In this document: in pieces, positions 17,567 through 26,910 of the stretch | Layout: each line of letters starts with the position of its first letter | Position numbering within the stretch: position 1 is the first letter of the stretch | Assembly (NCBI RefSeq): GCF_039542035.1 | Contig: NZ_BAABHJ010000012.1 | Coordinates: forward strand, 248,001-312,000 | From: Actinoallomurus liliacearum | Lineage (GTDB): Bacteria; Actinomycetota; Actinomycetes; Streptosporangiales; Streptosporangiaceae | Direction of reading: 5' to 3' | Length of the DNA: 64,000 bases | Made by a program: the position numbers and the translations under genes | Notes under the pieces: generated by a model | What the model was told of the DNA's origin: nothing | Seen by the model: the letters and a program-made list of their open reading frames with translations, nothing else | Databases searched by the model: none

Positions 17567-20275
17567 ATGACCGGCGATCGGACGGAGCGGCGACGCTGGG
17601 GGATTCCGGCGGCCGCGCGGCCGTTCTACCCGGTGTTCGCGCTCGCCGTCGTCCACGCGATCGCCTTCCTGGCCGGCCGGGGGATCGACGGCGCCTGGCT
17701 CAGCGCCTGGGCGGCGGCGACCGCGGCCACCTCCCTCATGTTCGCGATGCGGCGGACGCCGCAGACCCCCGCGGGGAAGGTCGACCGGGACACCTGGCGC
17801 TGGTTCGGCCTGGCGGGGATGGCCTGGTCCGCCGGCGCGGCGGTCCAGGCGATCTCGCGGATCGTCTTCAGCCGGTCCGCGGTGGCGGTCTCCCCGGCGG
17901 ACCTGTTCTTCCTGATCGCCCTGGGCACGATGACGGCGGGGTTCGTCATGCCCATAGGCCTGCCCCGCAGCGCCCGCCCCTGGCTGCGCTACCTCGCCGA
18001 CACGTACGTCTGCGCCTGCGCGCTGTTCGTCGTCGCCTGGGTGGCGGTGTTCGACCGGCTCTACCGGATGTCCGGGGAGGGCTGGGCGCAGTTCCTCATC
18101 GAACTCCGCTATCCACTGCTGGACGCCGTGCTGGTCTGCGGGCTGCTGCCGATGGCGGTCGGCGCGCTGCGCGGGCACCGCCGCTCGGCCATGGTCGCCT
18201 ACGGCGCCCTGGCCATCCTCACCGCGGCCGACGTCCTGTACGTCGTCGGCCGGCTCAACGGCCGCGGACCGTACGGCACCACCGCCGACCTGGCGCACCT
18301 GGCCGGACTGCTCCTCCTCGGCGCGGCCCCGTGGATCCTGCGCGGGGGCCACGGTGAGGCGACCCGGCGACGGCTGGTCGGGCCCGGACTCGCGCCGAGC
18401 GCCACGGCCGCCGCCGCGGCGATCTTCGTGGCCGGGCACACGCTGACCGGCGCGCACGGCCTTCGGCCGGTCGTCCCGATCATCGCCGGCTCCGCCGTCC
18501 TCGTCGTCCTCGCCCGGCTCGGCGAGCTCGTCCACGACAACGACCGGCTGCGGCACGCCGCCCGGACCAGTGAGAAGCACTTCCGGGCGCTCACCGAGAG
18601 CATCAACGACGTCGTGGTCATCTGCGGGCTCGACGGCGTCATCGAGTACGTCAGCGCGGGGGCCCAGCCGTCGTACCACTACACGGCCGAGGACCTGCTC
18701 GGCCGGTCGGTGACCGACGTCATCCACCCCGAGGACCTGCCCAGGGTGGTGGCGGCGGTCCGCCGGCTGTTCCGCGAGAAGAGCGACGAGGTCGTCCGCC
18801 TCGCCTGCCGGGTCCGCGCCGCCGACGGGACCTGGCTGCCCACCGAGTCCACGATCTGCCGGTACGGCTCGTCGGGCGGCGGATCCGCGGACCGGCTCCT
18901 GGTCACCGTGCGGGACTTCAGCGAGCAGGCCGCGCTGCAGCGGCAGGTCACCCATCTGACGTTCCACGACGGGCTCACCGGCCTGCCGAACCGCGCCTAC
19001 TTCGAAGAACGCGCCCGCGAGGTGGTGGACCGCTCCCAGGGCACGGTCGCGGTGATCTTCGTGGACCTCGACGGTTTCACCGCCGTCAACGACTCGATCG
19101 GCCACGCCGGCGGGGACCAGGTGCTGGCGCAGGCCGCCCGCCGGTTGCGGGCCGGCGTCCTGGCCGACGACACCGTGGCCCGCTGGGGGAGCGACGAGTT
19201 CGCCGTGCTCGTGGAGAGCGCCACCGAGGTGCAGACCGTCGTCGACCTCGGCGAGCGGATCGTCCGGACGCTGGCGAGCGAGCCGTACCGCGTCGGCGAC
19301 CGCAGCATCGTGCTCACCGCCAGCGTCGGCGTCGCCTTCACCGAGGACGGCATCGGCGGCCTCGAACTGATCCGCAACGCCGACGTGGCGCTGTCCCGGG
19401 CCAAGGACCTCGGCGGGGGGCGGGTCGAGGTGTTCGCCGCCAAGATGCACGCCGACGTCGTACGCCGGCTCGAGCTCGGCGGCGAGCTGCAGCGCGCCCT
19501 CACCGAGCAGCAGTTCACGGTGGAGTTCCAGCCGGTCGTCGAGCTCGGCACGTCGCGGGTCACGGGCGTCGAGGCGCTGGTGCGGTGGTGGCGCGACGGG
19601 GAGTTCGTGCCGCCTGAGGAGTTCATCGGCACCGCCGAGGAGTCGGGCCTGATGATCCCGCTCGGCAACTGGGTGCTGCGCGAGGCGTGCTGCCAGGTGG
19701 CCCGCTGGCGCGCGTCCGGCTGGGACATCGGGCTGTCGATCAACCTCCGTCCCCGGGAGATCGCCGCGCCGCGGTTCGTCGAGTCGGTGGCGACCGCGCT
19801 CGACGACAGCGGCCTGTGCCCCGAGATGCTCACCCTCGAGGTCGAGGAGGAGGTCCTGGTCGACGGCGGCGACGAGCTGATCGCCCGGCTGTCCGCGCTG
19901 CGCGACCTCGGCGTGCGGCTGGCCATCGACGACTTCGGCACCGGTTACGCCTCGCTGGCCTTCCTCCGGCAGTTGCCGGTCGACGTGATCAAGATCGACC
20001 CGTCGTTCGTCGCCGGCCTCGGCCGGGACGAGACCCTGACGCTCCTGACCCGCACGATCGTCCGGGTCGGCCGTGATCTCGGGCTGAGCGTCGTGGCCGA
20101 GGGCATCGAGCGACCCGAACAGCTCGAACTCCTCAAGGAGATGGGCTGCCCGCGCGGTCAGGGCTTCCTGGTCGCCCGCCCGATGGCGGCCCAGGGGGTC
20201 GAGGCGCTCGTGCGCACCAACCCGCGCGGCGAGGCGTCCATCCCCCTGCACGGCTCGGCGCTCTCCGCCGGCTGA
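17567..20275 (+). CDS. Membrane PAS-GGDEF-EAL protein, degenerate GSDEF
   Basis: 902 residues: about eight to nine helices (residues 20-320), a PAS domain (334-455, FRALTESINDVVVICGLDGV), a GGDEF-type domain whose motif reads WGSDEF (541-545), and an EAL domain with EALVRW (669-674), SINLRP, a glutamate-rich LEVEEEVLV, DDFGTGYASL, VIKIDPSF and VAEGIE. The EAL catalytic set is intact while the cyclase motif is degenerate and there is no RxxD I-site, so the likely role is a PAS-tuned phosphodiesterase. ATG 17567 (GTG 17564 adjacent) follows AGAGAGCGAG. Convergent with the FAD monooxygenase gene. Confidence 0.9.
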   Translation: MTGDRTERRRWGIPAAARPFYPVFALAVVHAIAFLAGRGIDGAWLSAWAAATAATSLMFAMRRTPQTPAGKVDRDTWRWFGLAGMAWSAGAAVQAISRIVFSRSAVAVSPADLFFLIALGTMTAGFVMPIGLPRSARPWLRYLADTYVCACALFVVAWVAVFDRLYRMSGEGWAQFLIELRYPLLDAVLVCGLLPMAVGALRGHRRSAMVAYGALAILTAADVLYVVGRLNGRGPYGTTADLAHLAGLLLLGAAPWILRGGHGEATRRRLVGPGLAPSATAAAAAIFVAGHTLTGAHGLRPVVPIIAGSAVLVVLARLGELVHDNDRLRHAARTSEKHFRALTESINDVVVICGLDGVIEYVSAGAQPSYHYTAEDLLGRSVTDVIHPEDLPRVVAAVRRLFREKSDEVVRLACRVRAADGTWLPTESTICRYGSSGGGSADRLLVTVRDFSEQAALQRQVTHLTFHDGLTGLPNRAYFEERAREVVDRSQGTVAVIFVDLDGFTAVNDSIGHAGGDQVLAQAARRLRAGVLADDTVARWGSDEFAVLVESATEVQTVVDLGERIVRTLASEPYRVGDRSIVLTASVGVAFTEDGIGGLELIRNADVALSRAKDLGGGRVEVFAAKMHADVVRRLELGGELQRALTEQQFTVEFQPVVELGTSRVTGVEALVRWWRDGEFVPPEEFIGTAEESGLMIPLGNWVLREACCQVARWRASGWDIGLSINLRPREIAAPRFVESVATALDDSGLCPEMLTLEVEEEVLVDGGDELIARLSALRDLGVRLAIDDFGTGYASLAFLRQLPVDVIKIDPSFVAGLGRDETLTLLTRTIVRVGRDLGLSVVAEGIERPEQLELLKEMGCPRGQGFLVARPMAAQGVEALVRTNPRGEASIPLHGSALSAG

Positions 20276-20301
20276 CCGACCCGCGCGGCGAGGCGTCCAT
20301 C
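20220..20301. repeat. 23-bp direct repeat at the end of the PAS-GGDEF-EAL gene
   Basis: A 23-bp sequence at 20220-20242 (last codons of the gene, TNPRGEAS) is repeated exactly at 20279-20301, 59 bp downstream and just after the stop codon. The flanks are not duplicated. It looks like a short slippage or recombination scar. Confidence 0.8.
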
Positions 20302-20362
20302 TGGGCGGACCTGTACGCCGTGCCCGGCCTCCGGGGCCGGGCGGACCGCAGCGCGCGGGCGG

Positions 20363-21928
20363 TCAGGAGCGGTGGGCCGGGAGCATCATGGCCCGGCGCA
20401 CGGCGTCGGCGCTCTCCCCGGACCGGACACGGGTGGCCACGTAGCCGTCCGGGCGGATCAGGACGAGTTCGTCCTCGCCGACGCCGTAGATCTTGCGGGC
20501 GAGGCCGTCGGCGTCGACGACCGCGCCCGGACGGGCCGCCGTGGAGCCGGTGGTCACCCGGTAGGTGCGCAGCGGAACGCCCGAAGCGGCCGTGTTCCGG
20601 AACTTCGGATGCGCGTCGCCGAAGGACAGCAGCGTCCAGTGCGGGCCGCGCAGCAGGTCGAACAGCCGGATCCGGTCGCCCGTCGCGGCGTCCAGGCAGG
20701 TCGCGTCGGGCGCCCGGTCGCCGGCTCGTACACCGTCGGCGCGGTGCTGCGCGTGGTGGGAGAGCGGGCTGTCCGGGTAGGCGATGGTGAGGCCGGTGGT
20801 GAAGTCGCCGGTGAGACCTCGCTGGGCGGTCGAGCCGTCGCCGTCGGCGGCGGCGCTCATCACCGCGTGCAGGCGTGCGGTGCTGTCGCCCAGGACGGCC
20901 TGCGCGACGGGGCGCCGCTCCTGCTCGTAGGTGTCCAGCAGTGCGGCGTCGGCGCCATCGAGGACTGCCGCGAGCTTCCAGCCCAGGTTGTAGGCGTCCT
21001 GGATCCCGGTGTTCATGCCCTGCCCACCGGCGGGGGAGTGGATGTGCGCCGCGTCCCCGGCGAGGAAGACCCGGCCGACGCGGTATCGATCGGCCAGGCA
21101 GACGTTGATCTTGTAGAGCGAGAGCCAGTCCGCGTCCTGAAGCTCGACGTCCGGGACGCCCGCGCGTTCGGCGAAGATCCGGCGGAACAGCTCGAGCGAT
21201 GGTGCGGCGGGCTCGGCCTCGTCGGCGGGGATCGACGCCTGGAACTGCCAGATGTCGGTGCCGGGCAACGGGAACAGGGACAGGATCCCGTGCTCGGGGC
21301 TCATCCACAGGTGCTGGCAGTGCCGGTCCAGGCCGTCGACGCGCACGTCCCCGAGGTGCCAGCGCTGGTCGGGGTAGGAGGTGCCCTCCAGCGCGACGCC
21401 GATCTCCTGGCGCACGGTGCTGCGGCCCCCGTCGCACCCCACGACGTATCGCGCGCGGATCTCGCCGGTGCCCGCCGCCGTCCGAACCTCTACGGTCACG
21501 CCGTCGTCGTCCTGCCGGAGCCCGGTCACGGCGGCCCCCCACTCCACCGTGCCGCCGAGGTCGGTCAGCCGGTCCCGGAGGATCGCCTCGAACCGCGGCT
21601 GGGAGAGCCAGACCGGAGCGTACGGGACGCCGGGCGCCGTCATGCCCACGGCGGCCTCCACGGCCTCGGAGACGACACGGTCGCGGTCGTAGTGGCGCGT
21701 GGGGACGTGGACGATTCCCTCCTCCAGGACGCGGTCGATGACGCCCAGGTCGTCCGCGACCTCGAGCGCGCGCGGCTGGATGGTCTTGGCCCGGGAGGCG
21801 GTGCTGGGCCGGTCCGCTCCGTCGATGACGCGGAATGATGTGCCCCGCCGGGCGAGGTCGCAGGCCAGGGTGAGGCCGGTGGGCCCGGCGCCGATGATCA
21901 GAACCTCGGTGGTGCTGTGCTCGTTCAT
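20363..21928 (-). CDS. FAD-dependent aromatic monooxygenase (PheA/TfdB type)
   Basis: Class A flavoprotein hydroxylase using NAD(P)H and O2 on an aromatic or polyketide substrate. 521 residues: FAD Rossmann motif LIIGAGPTGLTLACDLARRG (10-29), the CDGGRSTVR DG motif near 170, and the FAD-ribityl motif GDAAHIHSPAGGQGMNTGIQD near 285-305, then a thioredoxin-like C-terminal domain typical of the PheA/TfdB and antibiotic-inactivating hydroxylases. Start ATG follows AGGGAG. Divergent from a MarR gene with two shared operator palindromes, so probably induced by the substrate. Confidence 0.92.
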   Translation of the reverse strand: MNEHSTTEVLIIGAGPTGLTLACDLARRGTSFRVIDGADRPSTASRAKTIQPRALEVADDLGVIDRVLEEGIVHVPTRHYDRDRVVSEAVEAAVGMTAPGVPYAPVWLSQPRFEAILRDRLTDLGGTVEWGAAVTGLRQDDDGVTVEVRTAAGTGEIRARYVVGCDGGRSTVRQEIGVALEGTSYPDQRWHLGDVRVDGLDRHCQHLWMSPEHGILSLFPLPGTDIWQFQASIPADEAEPAAPSLELFRRIFAERAGVPDVELQDADWLSLYKINVCLADRYRVGRVFLAGDAAHIHSPAGGQGMNTGIQDAYNLGWKLAAVLDGADAALLDTYEQERRPVAQAVLGDSTARLHAVMSAAADGDGSTAQRGLTGDFTTGLTIAYPDSPLSHHAQHRADGVRAGDRAPDATCLDAATGDRIRLFDLLRGPHWTLLSFGDAHPKFRNTAASGVPLRTYRVTTGSTAARPGAVVDADGLARKIYGVGEDELVLIRPDGYVATRVRSGESADAVRRAMMLPAHRS

Positions 21929-21938
21929 GACACTCCCT

Positions 21939-22024
21939 GCCTAACTTAGGTATCCTTTTGATGGTTAAGCGGGACCCTGAGGGGGCTCGCGGCGATGAGA
22001 GAAAGATATACCTAAGTTAGGTAT
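21939..22024. promoter_or_regulatory. Two operators shared by the monooxygenase and MarR genes
   Basis: ATACCTAAGTTAGGTAT (22008-22024) is a perfect palindrome with 8-bp arms. Its core recurs in the opposite orientation as CCTAACTTAGG (21940-21950). One copy lies next to each divergent start (21928 and 22043), as expected for a MarR repressor controlling itself and its target. Confidence 0.7.
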
Positions 22025-22042
22025 CTATCAAGGAGAGTGCGC

Positions 22043-22531
22043 ATGACGGTCGAAAGCGACGCGTTGACCGGGCTGTTGCCTCGCATGACACGCCTCAGTG
22101 CCACGCTCAGCCGCGGACAGCTCTTCGAGCACGCCACCGCGGCCGCGGGGCTGGCACTCGACCGGCCCGCCGTGACCATCCTGCTCGTACTCCACATGGC
22201 CGACCGGCCCTTGCGCGTGGGGGAGATCGCGGCGCGCATGCAGGTCGTCGGTCCGCATGTCACGAGGCAGCTGCAGGGTCTCGAACGGGAAGGGCTCGTG
22301 GAGCGTTTGGCCGACCCCGACGATCAGAGGGCCCGCCTCATTACGCTTACGGAACCGGGCCGAGAGCGCATCAGCGGCTACCTGCGGGTGGTGAACGGCT
22401 GGTTCGCCGACGCCCTGTCCGACTGGTCCGACGAGGACCAACGGGACCTCGTCCGGCTGTTCGGCCGCATGGTCGACGACCTGTCGGCCCACCTTGACGC
22501 CGTCGTCGGCAAGGGGGGCGCCGCAGGGTGA
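22043..22531 (+). CDS. MarR family transcriptional regulator
   Basis: A 162-residue winged-helix protein with PLRVGEIAARMQVVGPHVTRQLQGLEREGLVERLADPDDQRARLI (about residues 53-97) as helix-turn-helix plus wing, flanked by dimerisation helices. ATG 22043 follows AGGAGAG; a GTG at 22037 lies inside that ribosome site and is rejected. Likely represses the divergent FAD monooxygenase through the ACCTAAGTTAGGT sites and is relieved by a phenolic or drug-like ligand (inference from family and context). Confidence 0.9.
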   Translation: MTVESDALTGLLPRMTRLSATLSRGQLFEHATAAAGLALDRPAVTILLVLHMADRPLRVGEIAARMQVVGPHVTRQLQGLEREGLVERLADPDDQRARLITLTEPGRERISGYLRVVNGWFADALSDWSDEDQRDLVRLFGRMVDDLSAHLDAVVGKGGAAG

Positions 22532-22646
22532 GGCGGCGGTCTGGTAGAAATCCTTCGTTCTGATCACGGTTCGCGTAGCTTCTTGTCTGCGTGCGGAGCC
22601 TCTGAGATCGTTACGGCGACTTCACCCCGTAGCGCGGAGGCTGCCG

Positions 22647-24548
22647 ATGAGCCTGCGAGGTCGTACCCTCGTCGCGGCGACCGTGGTCCTGGCCGGTCTT
22701 GGAACCGGACAGGCCCATGCCCAGCAACACGCCGGTCCTTCTCCCACCACCCGTCAGCAGGTCTACGCCCAGGCGGCGCAGACCTACCACGTCCCCGAGA
22801 ACCTGCTGCTCGCCGTGTCGTACCTGGAGTCCCGCTGGGACGCGAACCAGGGACGGCCGAGCACGAGCGGGGGCTTCGGGCCGATGCACCTCGTCGACGG
22901 CACGCTCGTCCCGAGCGCCGAGCACCTCGCAGGCGGCCAGGAAGATCCGCGTGGTGACACCGCGCGCCCGGCCCTGCACCCCACGGCCCCGGCGGCCGCC
23001 GGGGCCACGCGGACCGCCCAGACGCTGCAGGAGGCGGCCCGGATCACCGGGGACTCGCCGAACGTGCTGCGCACCGACCCCGCCGCCAACATCCGGGGCG
23101 GCGCCGCGCTGCTCGCGCGTTACCAGCGGGACCTGGGCAGGTCGCTCAGCGCCGACCCGGCCGCCTGGTACGCGGCCACGGTCCGGTACGGCGGCGGCGA
23201 CTGGTTCGCCGGTCAGGTCTACGACGTGATCCGTACGGGCGCGTCCCGGACCACCGACGACGGCCAGCGAGTCGCCCTGGCCGCCGACCCGGCCGTACGG
23301 ACCCAGGCCAAGGCCGCCAACGACCCCGAGACCGAGTGCCCGAAGGACCTCGGCTGCGAGTGGATCCCGGCGCCGTACCAGCTCCTGGACCCGAACGACC
23401 AGACGAACTACGGCAACCACGACCTGGGTGACCGGCCGAAGAGCCAGAAGATCGACTACATCGTCATCCACGACACCGAGGGCTACTACCCCAACGACGT
23501 CCAGATGGTGCAGGACCCGACGTACCTGGGCTGGAACTACACCGTCCGGTCCGCCGACGGGCACGTGGCCCAGCACCTCAAGGCCAAGGACGTCGGCTGG
23601 CAGGCCGGCAACTGGTACATCAACTCCAAGTCCATCGGCATCGAGCACGAGGGCTTCCTGGCCCAGGGCGGCACCTGGTTCACCGAGGCGATGTACCGCA
23701 GCTCGTCCGAGCTGGTGCGCTACCTCGCCCGGAGGTTCCAGATCCCGCTGGACCGGGCGCACATCATCGGTCACGACAACGTTCCGGGGACCACCCCGAG
23801 CGGCGTGTCGGGCATGCACGAGGACCCCGGCCCGTACTGGGACTGGGCGCACTACTTCGACCTGCTGCACCGGCCGCTGCACGCGACCGCCGGCAAGAAC
23901 TCCGGCGAGGTGATGATCCTCCCCGACTACGACAAGAACGTCGTGCCGTACACCGGCTGCGACAGCAAGAACCCGTCGGCGCTCTGCCCGCCGCACGGCG
24001 GCGGCTCGATCATGCTGCGCACCGCGCCCAGTGACGACGCGCCGCTGGTCAAGGACATCGGCAAGCACCCGACGACCGGCGGGACCGCGACGATGAGCGT
24101 GTACGACCACAGCGCCCGCGCGGCCACCGGCCAGAAGTACGCCGTGGCGGACCGGCAGGGCGACTGGACGGCGATCTGGTATCTCGGCCAGAAGGCGTGG
24201 TTCCACAACCCGGCGCAGCAGCGCACGGCCGTGGGCGTCCGCGGCCTGGTCGCCGTGGCCAAGCCGGGCGCGACGTCGGTCCCGGTCTACGGCCGCGCCT
24301 ACCCGGAGCCGGAGGCCTACCCGGCCGGCGTGCCCGTCCAGACCATCACGCCCATGCAGTACACCTTCGCCGCGGGACAGGCGTACGCCGTCGTCGGCTC
24401 CGAGCGCGGGGAGTACTACTACGCGAAGAACTTCGACCGCTCGGGCTCGACGGTCGTCAGGGGCAAGCTGAAGTACTACGAGATCCAGTTCGGCCACCGG
24501 GTCTACTTCGTCAAGGCGGACGACGTCGACCTCAAGCCGGTCGGGTAA
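22647..24548 (+). CDS. Secreted peptidoglycan amidase (Amidase_2)
   Basis: N-acetylmuramoyl-L-alanine amidase-like zinc hydrolase acting on cell-wall peptidoglycan. 633 residues: signal peptide (cut near AHA-QQ, residue 25), an N-terminal lysozyme-like region with LLLAVSYLESRWD (possible catalytic Glu61), then an Amidase_2 domain (about 265-410) with likely zinc ligands His275, His391 and Asp393 and Glu335 in GIEHEGF, and a C-terminal region of about 200 residues resembling SH3-like wall-binding modules. ATG 22647 follows GCGGAGG. Its stop is 6 bp from the convergent LysR gene. Confidence 0.87.
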   Translation: MSLRGRTLVAATVVLAGLGTGQAHAQQHAGPSPTTRQQVYAQAAQTYHVPENLLLAVSYLESRWDANQGRPSTSGGFGPMHLVDGTLVPSAEHLAGGQEDPRGDTARPALHPTAPAAAGATRTAQTLQEAARITGDSPNVLRTDPAANIRGGAALLARYQRDLGRSLSADPAAWYAATVRYGGGDWFAGQVYDVIRTGASRTTDDGQRVALAADPAVRTQAKAANDPETECPKDLGCEWIPAPYQLLDPNDQTNYGNHDLGDRPKSQKIDYIVIHDTEGYYPNDVQMVQDPTYLGWNYTVRSADGHVAQHLKAKDVGWQAGNWYINSKSIGIEHEGFLAQGGTWFTEAMYRSSSELVRYLARRFQIPLDRAHIIGHDNVPGTTPSGVSGMHEDPGPYWDWAHYFDLLHRPLHATAGKNSGEVMILPDYDKNVVPYTGCDSKNPSALCPPHGGGSIMLRTAPSDDAPLVKDIGKHPTTGGTATMSVYDHSARAATGQKYAVADRQGDWTAIWYLGQKAWFHNPAQQRTAVGVRGLVAVAKPGATSVPVYGRAYPEPEAYPAGVPVQTITPMQYTFAAGQAYAVVGSERGEYYYAKNFDRSGSTVVRGKLKYYEIQFGHRVYFVKADDVDLKPVG

Positions 24549-24554
24549 CGGTCC

Positions 24555-25484
24555 TCAGGTCCGCGCCCACTTCGGGAGCCACGCATCGGGCCCCGAGGTG
24601 GGCGCGGCCGTCTCGGGCAGGTGGTCGCGCAGCGTTCCCAGCGCGGGGTGGCGATTGACCGAGTGCCACGCCAGCGACCACGGGTAGATGGGCGTCGGGC
24701 GGCGGATCGGAATCCGCCGCAGCTCGTGCCGCTGGGGCCACGCGATGCGCATCCGGGGGCCGATGAAGGTCGTCAGGGTCGCCGAGTCGGTGATGGTGTC
24801 GAGCAGGTGCTCCATCCCGAAGTCGGGCCCCGTCGCGTCGATGCCGATCCGGAAGTCCTCGGCCATCGCCTCGTAGTAGTCGCCCCACTCGGTGCCCACG
24901 ACGATGCCGGGCACCCACACCCGGTACGCCGCGAGGTCGACCAGGCGGATCTCGCGGGCGATGGCGAGCGGGTGCCGGGGCCCCACCAGCAGTTCCAGCG
25001 GCTCGTCGTGGACGCGTCGATGGGAGATCACGGCCGGCAGGGCGCTCGCGTCGCGGACACAGCAGAACGCCGCGTCGATCGAGCCGTCGAGGAGCGCGTC
25101 GAAGGCCGCCTGCGCCCCGCCGAGATCGACGAGGTCGATCTCCACCTCGGGATGGCGCCGGTGAAAGTCCAGCACGAGATCGGCGGAGACCAGGCGCCGC
25201 CTGAGAACGTCGACGCGGAGGGCGCGCCGGTCCGGCTGGACGGACTCGACGGCGCCCCGCACCGCCAGGAGCACCGCCTTGGCGTGCGGCAGGAAGGCGC
25301 GGCCGTCCACGGTGAGCTCCGCTCCGTGCCCGCCCCGGGTGAACAGCGGCACGCCGAGGAACCGCTCCAGCGCGGCGATCCGCTTCGACACGGCCTGCTG
25401 GGTGACGCGAAGCTCGGCGGCCGCGTCCTGGAACCGGCCGTGTTCGGCGATGAGGACGAACGCCCGGACCGCTTCGATGTTCAC
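24555..25484 (-). CDS. LysR family transcriptional regulator
   Basis: 309 residues: N-terminal winged helix (FVLIAEHGRFQDAAAELRVTQQAVSKRIAALERFLGVPLF split over residues 9-48) and a periplasmic-binding-like effector domain (ALRVDVLRRRL...). The start is taken as GTG 25484 because the typical LysR beginning (NIEAVRAFVLIAEHG) starts there; no clear ribosome site is visible and the frame is open further upstream. It is divergent from the MFS gene at 25603, its probable target. The ligand cannot be inferred. Confidence 0.87.
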   Translation of the reverse strand: MNIEAVRAFVLIAEHGRFQDAAAELRVTQQAVSKRIAALERFLGVPLFTRGGHGAELTVDGRAFLPHAKAVLLAVRGAVESVQPDRRALRVDVLRRRLVSADLVLDFHRRHPEVEIDLVDLGGAQAAFDALLDGSIDAAFCCVRDASALPAVISHRRVHDEPLELLVGPRHPLAIAREIRLVDLAAYRVWVPGIVVGTEWGDYYEAMAEDFRIGIDATGPDFGMEHLLDTITDSATLTTFIGPRMRIAWPQRHELRRIPIRRPTPIYPWSLAWHSVNRHPALGTLRDHLPETAAPTSGPDAWLPKWART

Positions 25485-25602
25485 CGAACGGAGCGTACAA
25501 CCGCCGGTTCTGCCGACGCCCGCACGGTTGTTTGTGGCATGGCGGTCCGCGGGTGTTGGATCGCTGGCGGTCGGCGAGGGGCTGCGGCGAGGGGAGTACG
25601 GG

Positions 25603-26910
25603 ATGGCACGGGGCGAGGGGCTGGGACGGGACTTCGCGTGGCTGTGGCGCGCCTTCGCGGTCAGCACGCTGGGCACATGGTTCGCGTTCGACGCCTTGCC
25701 CATCCTCGCCGTCCGGGTCGTCCACGCGAGCGCCGCGCAGGTGTCCCTCCTCGCCGCGGCCGGCGGAGCGGCCGCGGCGGCGCTCGCGGTCCCACTGGGG
25801 CCCTGGGTGGAGTACCGGCCGAAACGGCGGCTGATGATCCGGGCCGACCTGGTCCGTTTCCTCGCGCTCCTCACCGTGCCGATCGCGTACGCGACGGGAA
25901 CGCTGTCCTACCTTCAGCTGGTGTGCGTGGCCGTGGTCGTCGCCGTGGCCGACATCGTCTTCACCGCGGCCGCCGGCGCGAACCTCAAGGCGCTGGTGCC
26001 CAGACGGGACCTGCTGGAGGCCAACCGCCGCTTCGAGACCGTCTCGTGGGTCTCGACGGCCATCGGTCCTCCGGCGGGCGGGGCGCTCATCGGAGTGCTC
26101 GGACCCGTCGTGACGGTCGTCCTCGACGCGGTCAGCTACCTGCTGTCGGCGCTGGGGATCCGCACCATCTCCAAGTCCGAGCCCGCGCCTCCCGCCCGGA
26201 CGGGGAGCGGGTCGCGCCTGGCCGAGATCGGGGAGGGCTGGCGGGCGATCGCCGCCGACCGGGAACTGCGGCTGTTGTTCGCCAACAACGCGCTCGTCGG
26301 GGCGCTGATCATGGCGACGGCCCCGCTGCTGATGTACCTCATGCTGCACGACCTGAGGTTCAGCACGCTGGAGTACGGGCTCGCGTTCGGCGTGCCCTGC
26401 CTGGGCGGCATCCTGGGCGCCAGGCTGGCCGTGCCGCTGACCCGCCGGTACGGCCAGCGGAGGATCCTGCTCGGCTTCGGCGTCGCGAGGGCCGTCTGGC
26501 TCGTCGGACTCTCCTTCACCGGGCCGGGCACGGCCGGCCTCCTCGTCGTGATGGCGACGGAACTGGGGATCATCACGTGCATGGGGGTGTACAACCCCGT
26601 CATGGCCACGCGCCGTCTCGAACGGACCGCCGACGACAAGCTGGCCCGCGTCCTCACCACCTGGCGTGCCGGCTCCCGTACGGCCACCGCGGGGGCGACC
26701 GCCCTGTGGGGCGTTCTGGCCGGCCTGACGAGCGCCCGGACCGCCATCGCCACGGCGGGCGTCCTACTGATCGCGACCTCGTTGCTCCTGCCGTGGCGCG
26801 CGGGGGAGGAGCCTCCCGTCCAGGGCGCCGAGGGTCACGACCCGGCGGGTGTCGCGGGCGCGGCGCAGAGACAGCAGGCCTCGGCGAAGACGCGCACGGC
26901 CTCCCGGTAG
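25603..26910 (+). CDS. MFS transporter
   Basis: A 435-residue integral membrane protein with about 12 helices and a short soluble tail. Features of the MFS drug-exporter type (MFS_3/enterobactin-exporter-like): FAVSTLGTWFAFDALPILAV in helix 1, LEANRRFETVSWVSTAIGPPAGG in helices 4-5, a central loop rich in charged residues. ATG 25603 follows GGGGAG at 6 nt. It is divergent from a LysR gene. Its 3' end overlaps the next, convergent LysR gene by 76 bp, so the last 25 residues share DNA with that gene. Confidence 0.87.
   Translation: MARGEGLGRDFAWLWRAFAVSTLGTWFAFDALPILAVRVVHASAAQVSLLAAAGGAAAAALAVPLGPWVEYRPKRRLMIRADLVRFLALLTVPIAYATGTLSYLQLVCVAVVVAVADIVFTAAAGANLKALVPRRDLLEANRRFETVSWVSTAIGPPAGGALIGVLGPVVTVVLDAVSYLLSALGIRTISKSEPAPPARTGSGSRLAEIGEGWRAIAADRELRLLFANNALVGALIMATAPLLMYLMLHDLRFSTLEYGLAFGVPCLGGILGARLAVPLTRRYGQRRILLGFGVARAVWLVGLSFTGPGTAGLLVVMATELGIITCMGVYNPVMATRRLERTADDKLARVLTTWRAGSRTATAGATALWGVLAGLTSARTAIATAGVLLIATSLLLPWRAGEEPPVQGAEGHDPAGVAGAAQRQQASAKTRTASR

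Noticed and set aside
17549..20251. 900-codon minus-strand open frame opposite the PAS-GGDEF-EAL gene
   Set aside because: Shadow frame with low-complexity Asp/Arg/Val composition; the plus-strand gene has all domain motifs.
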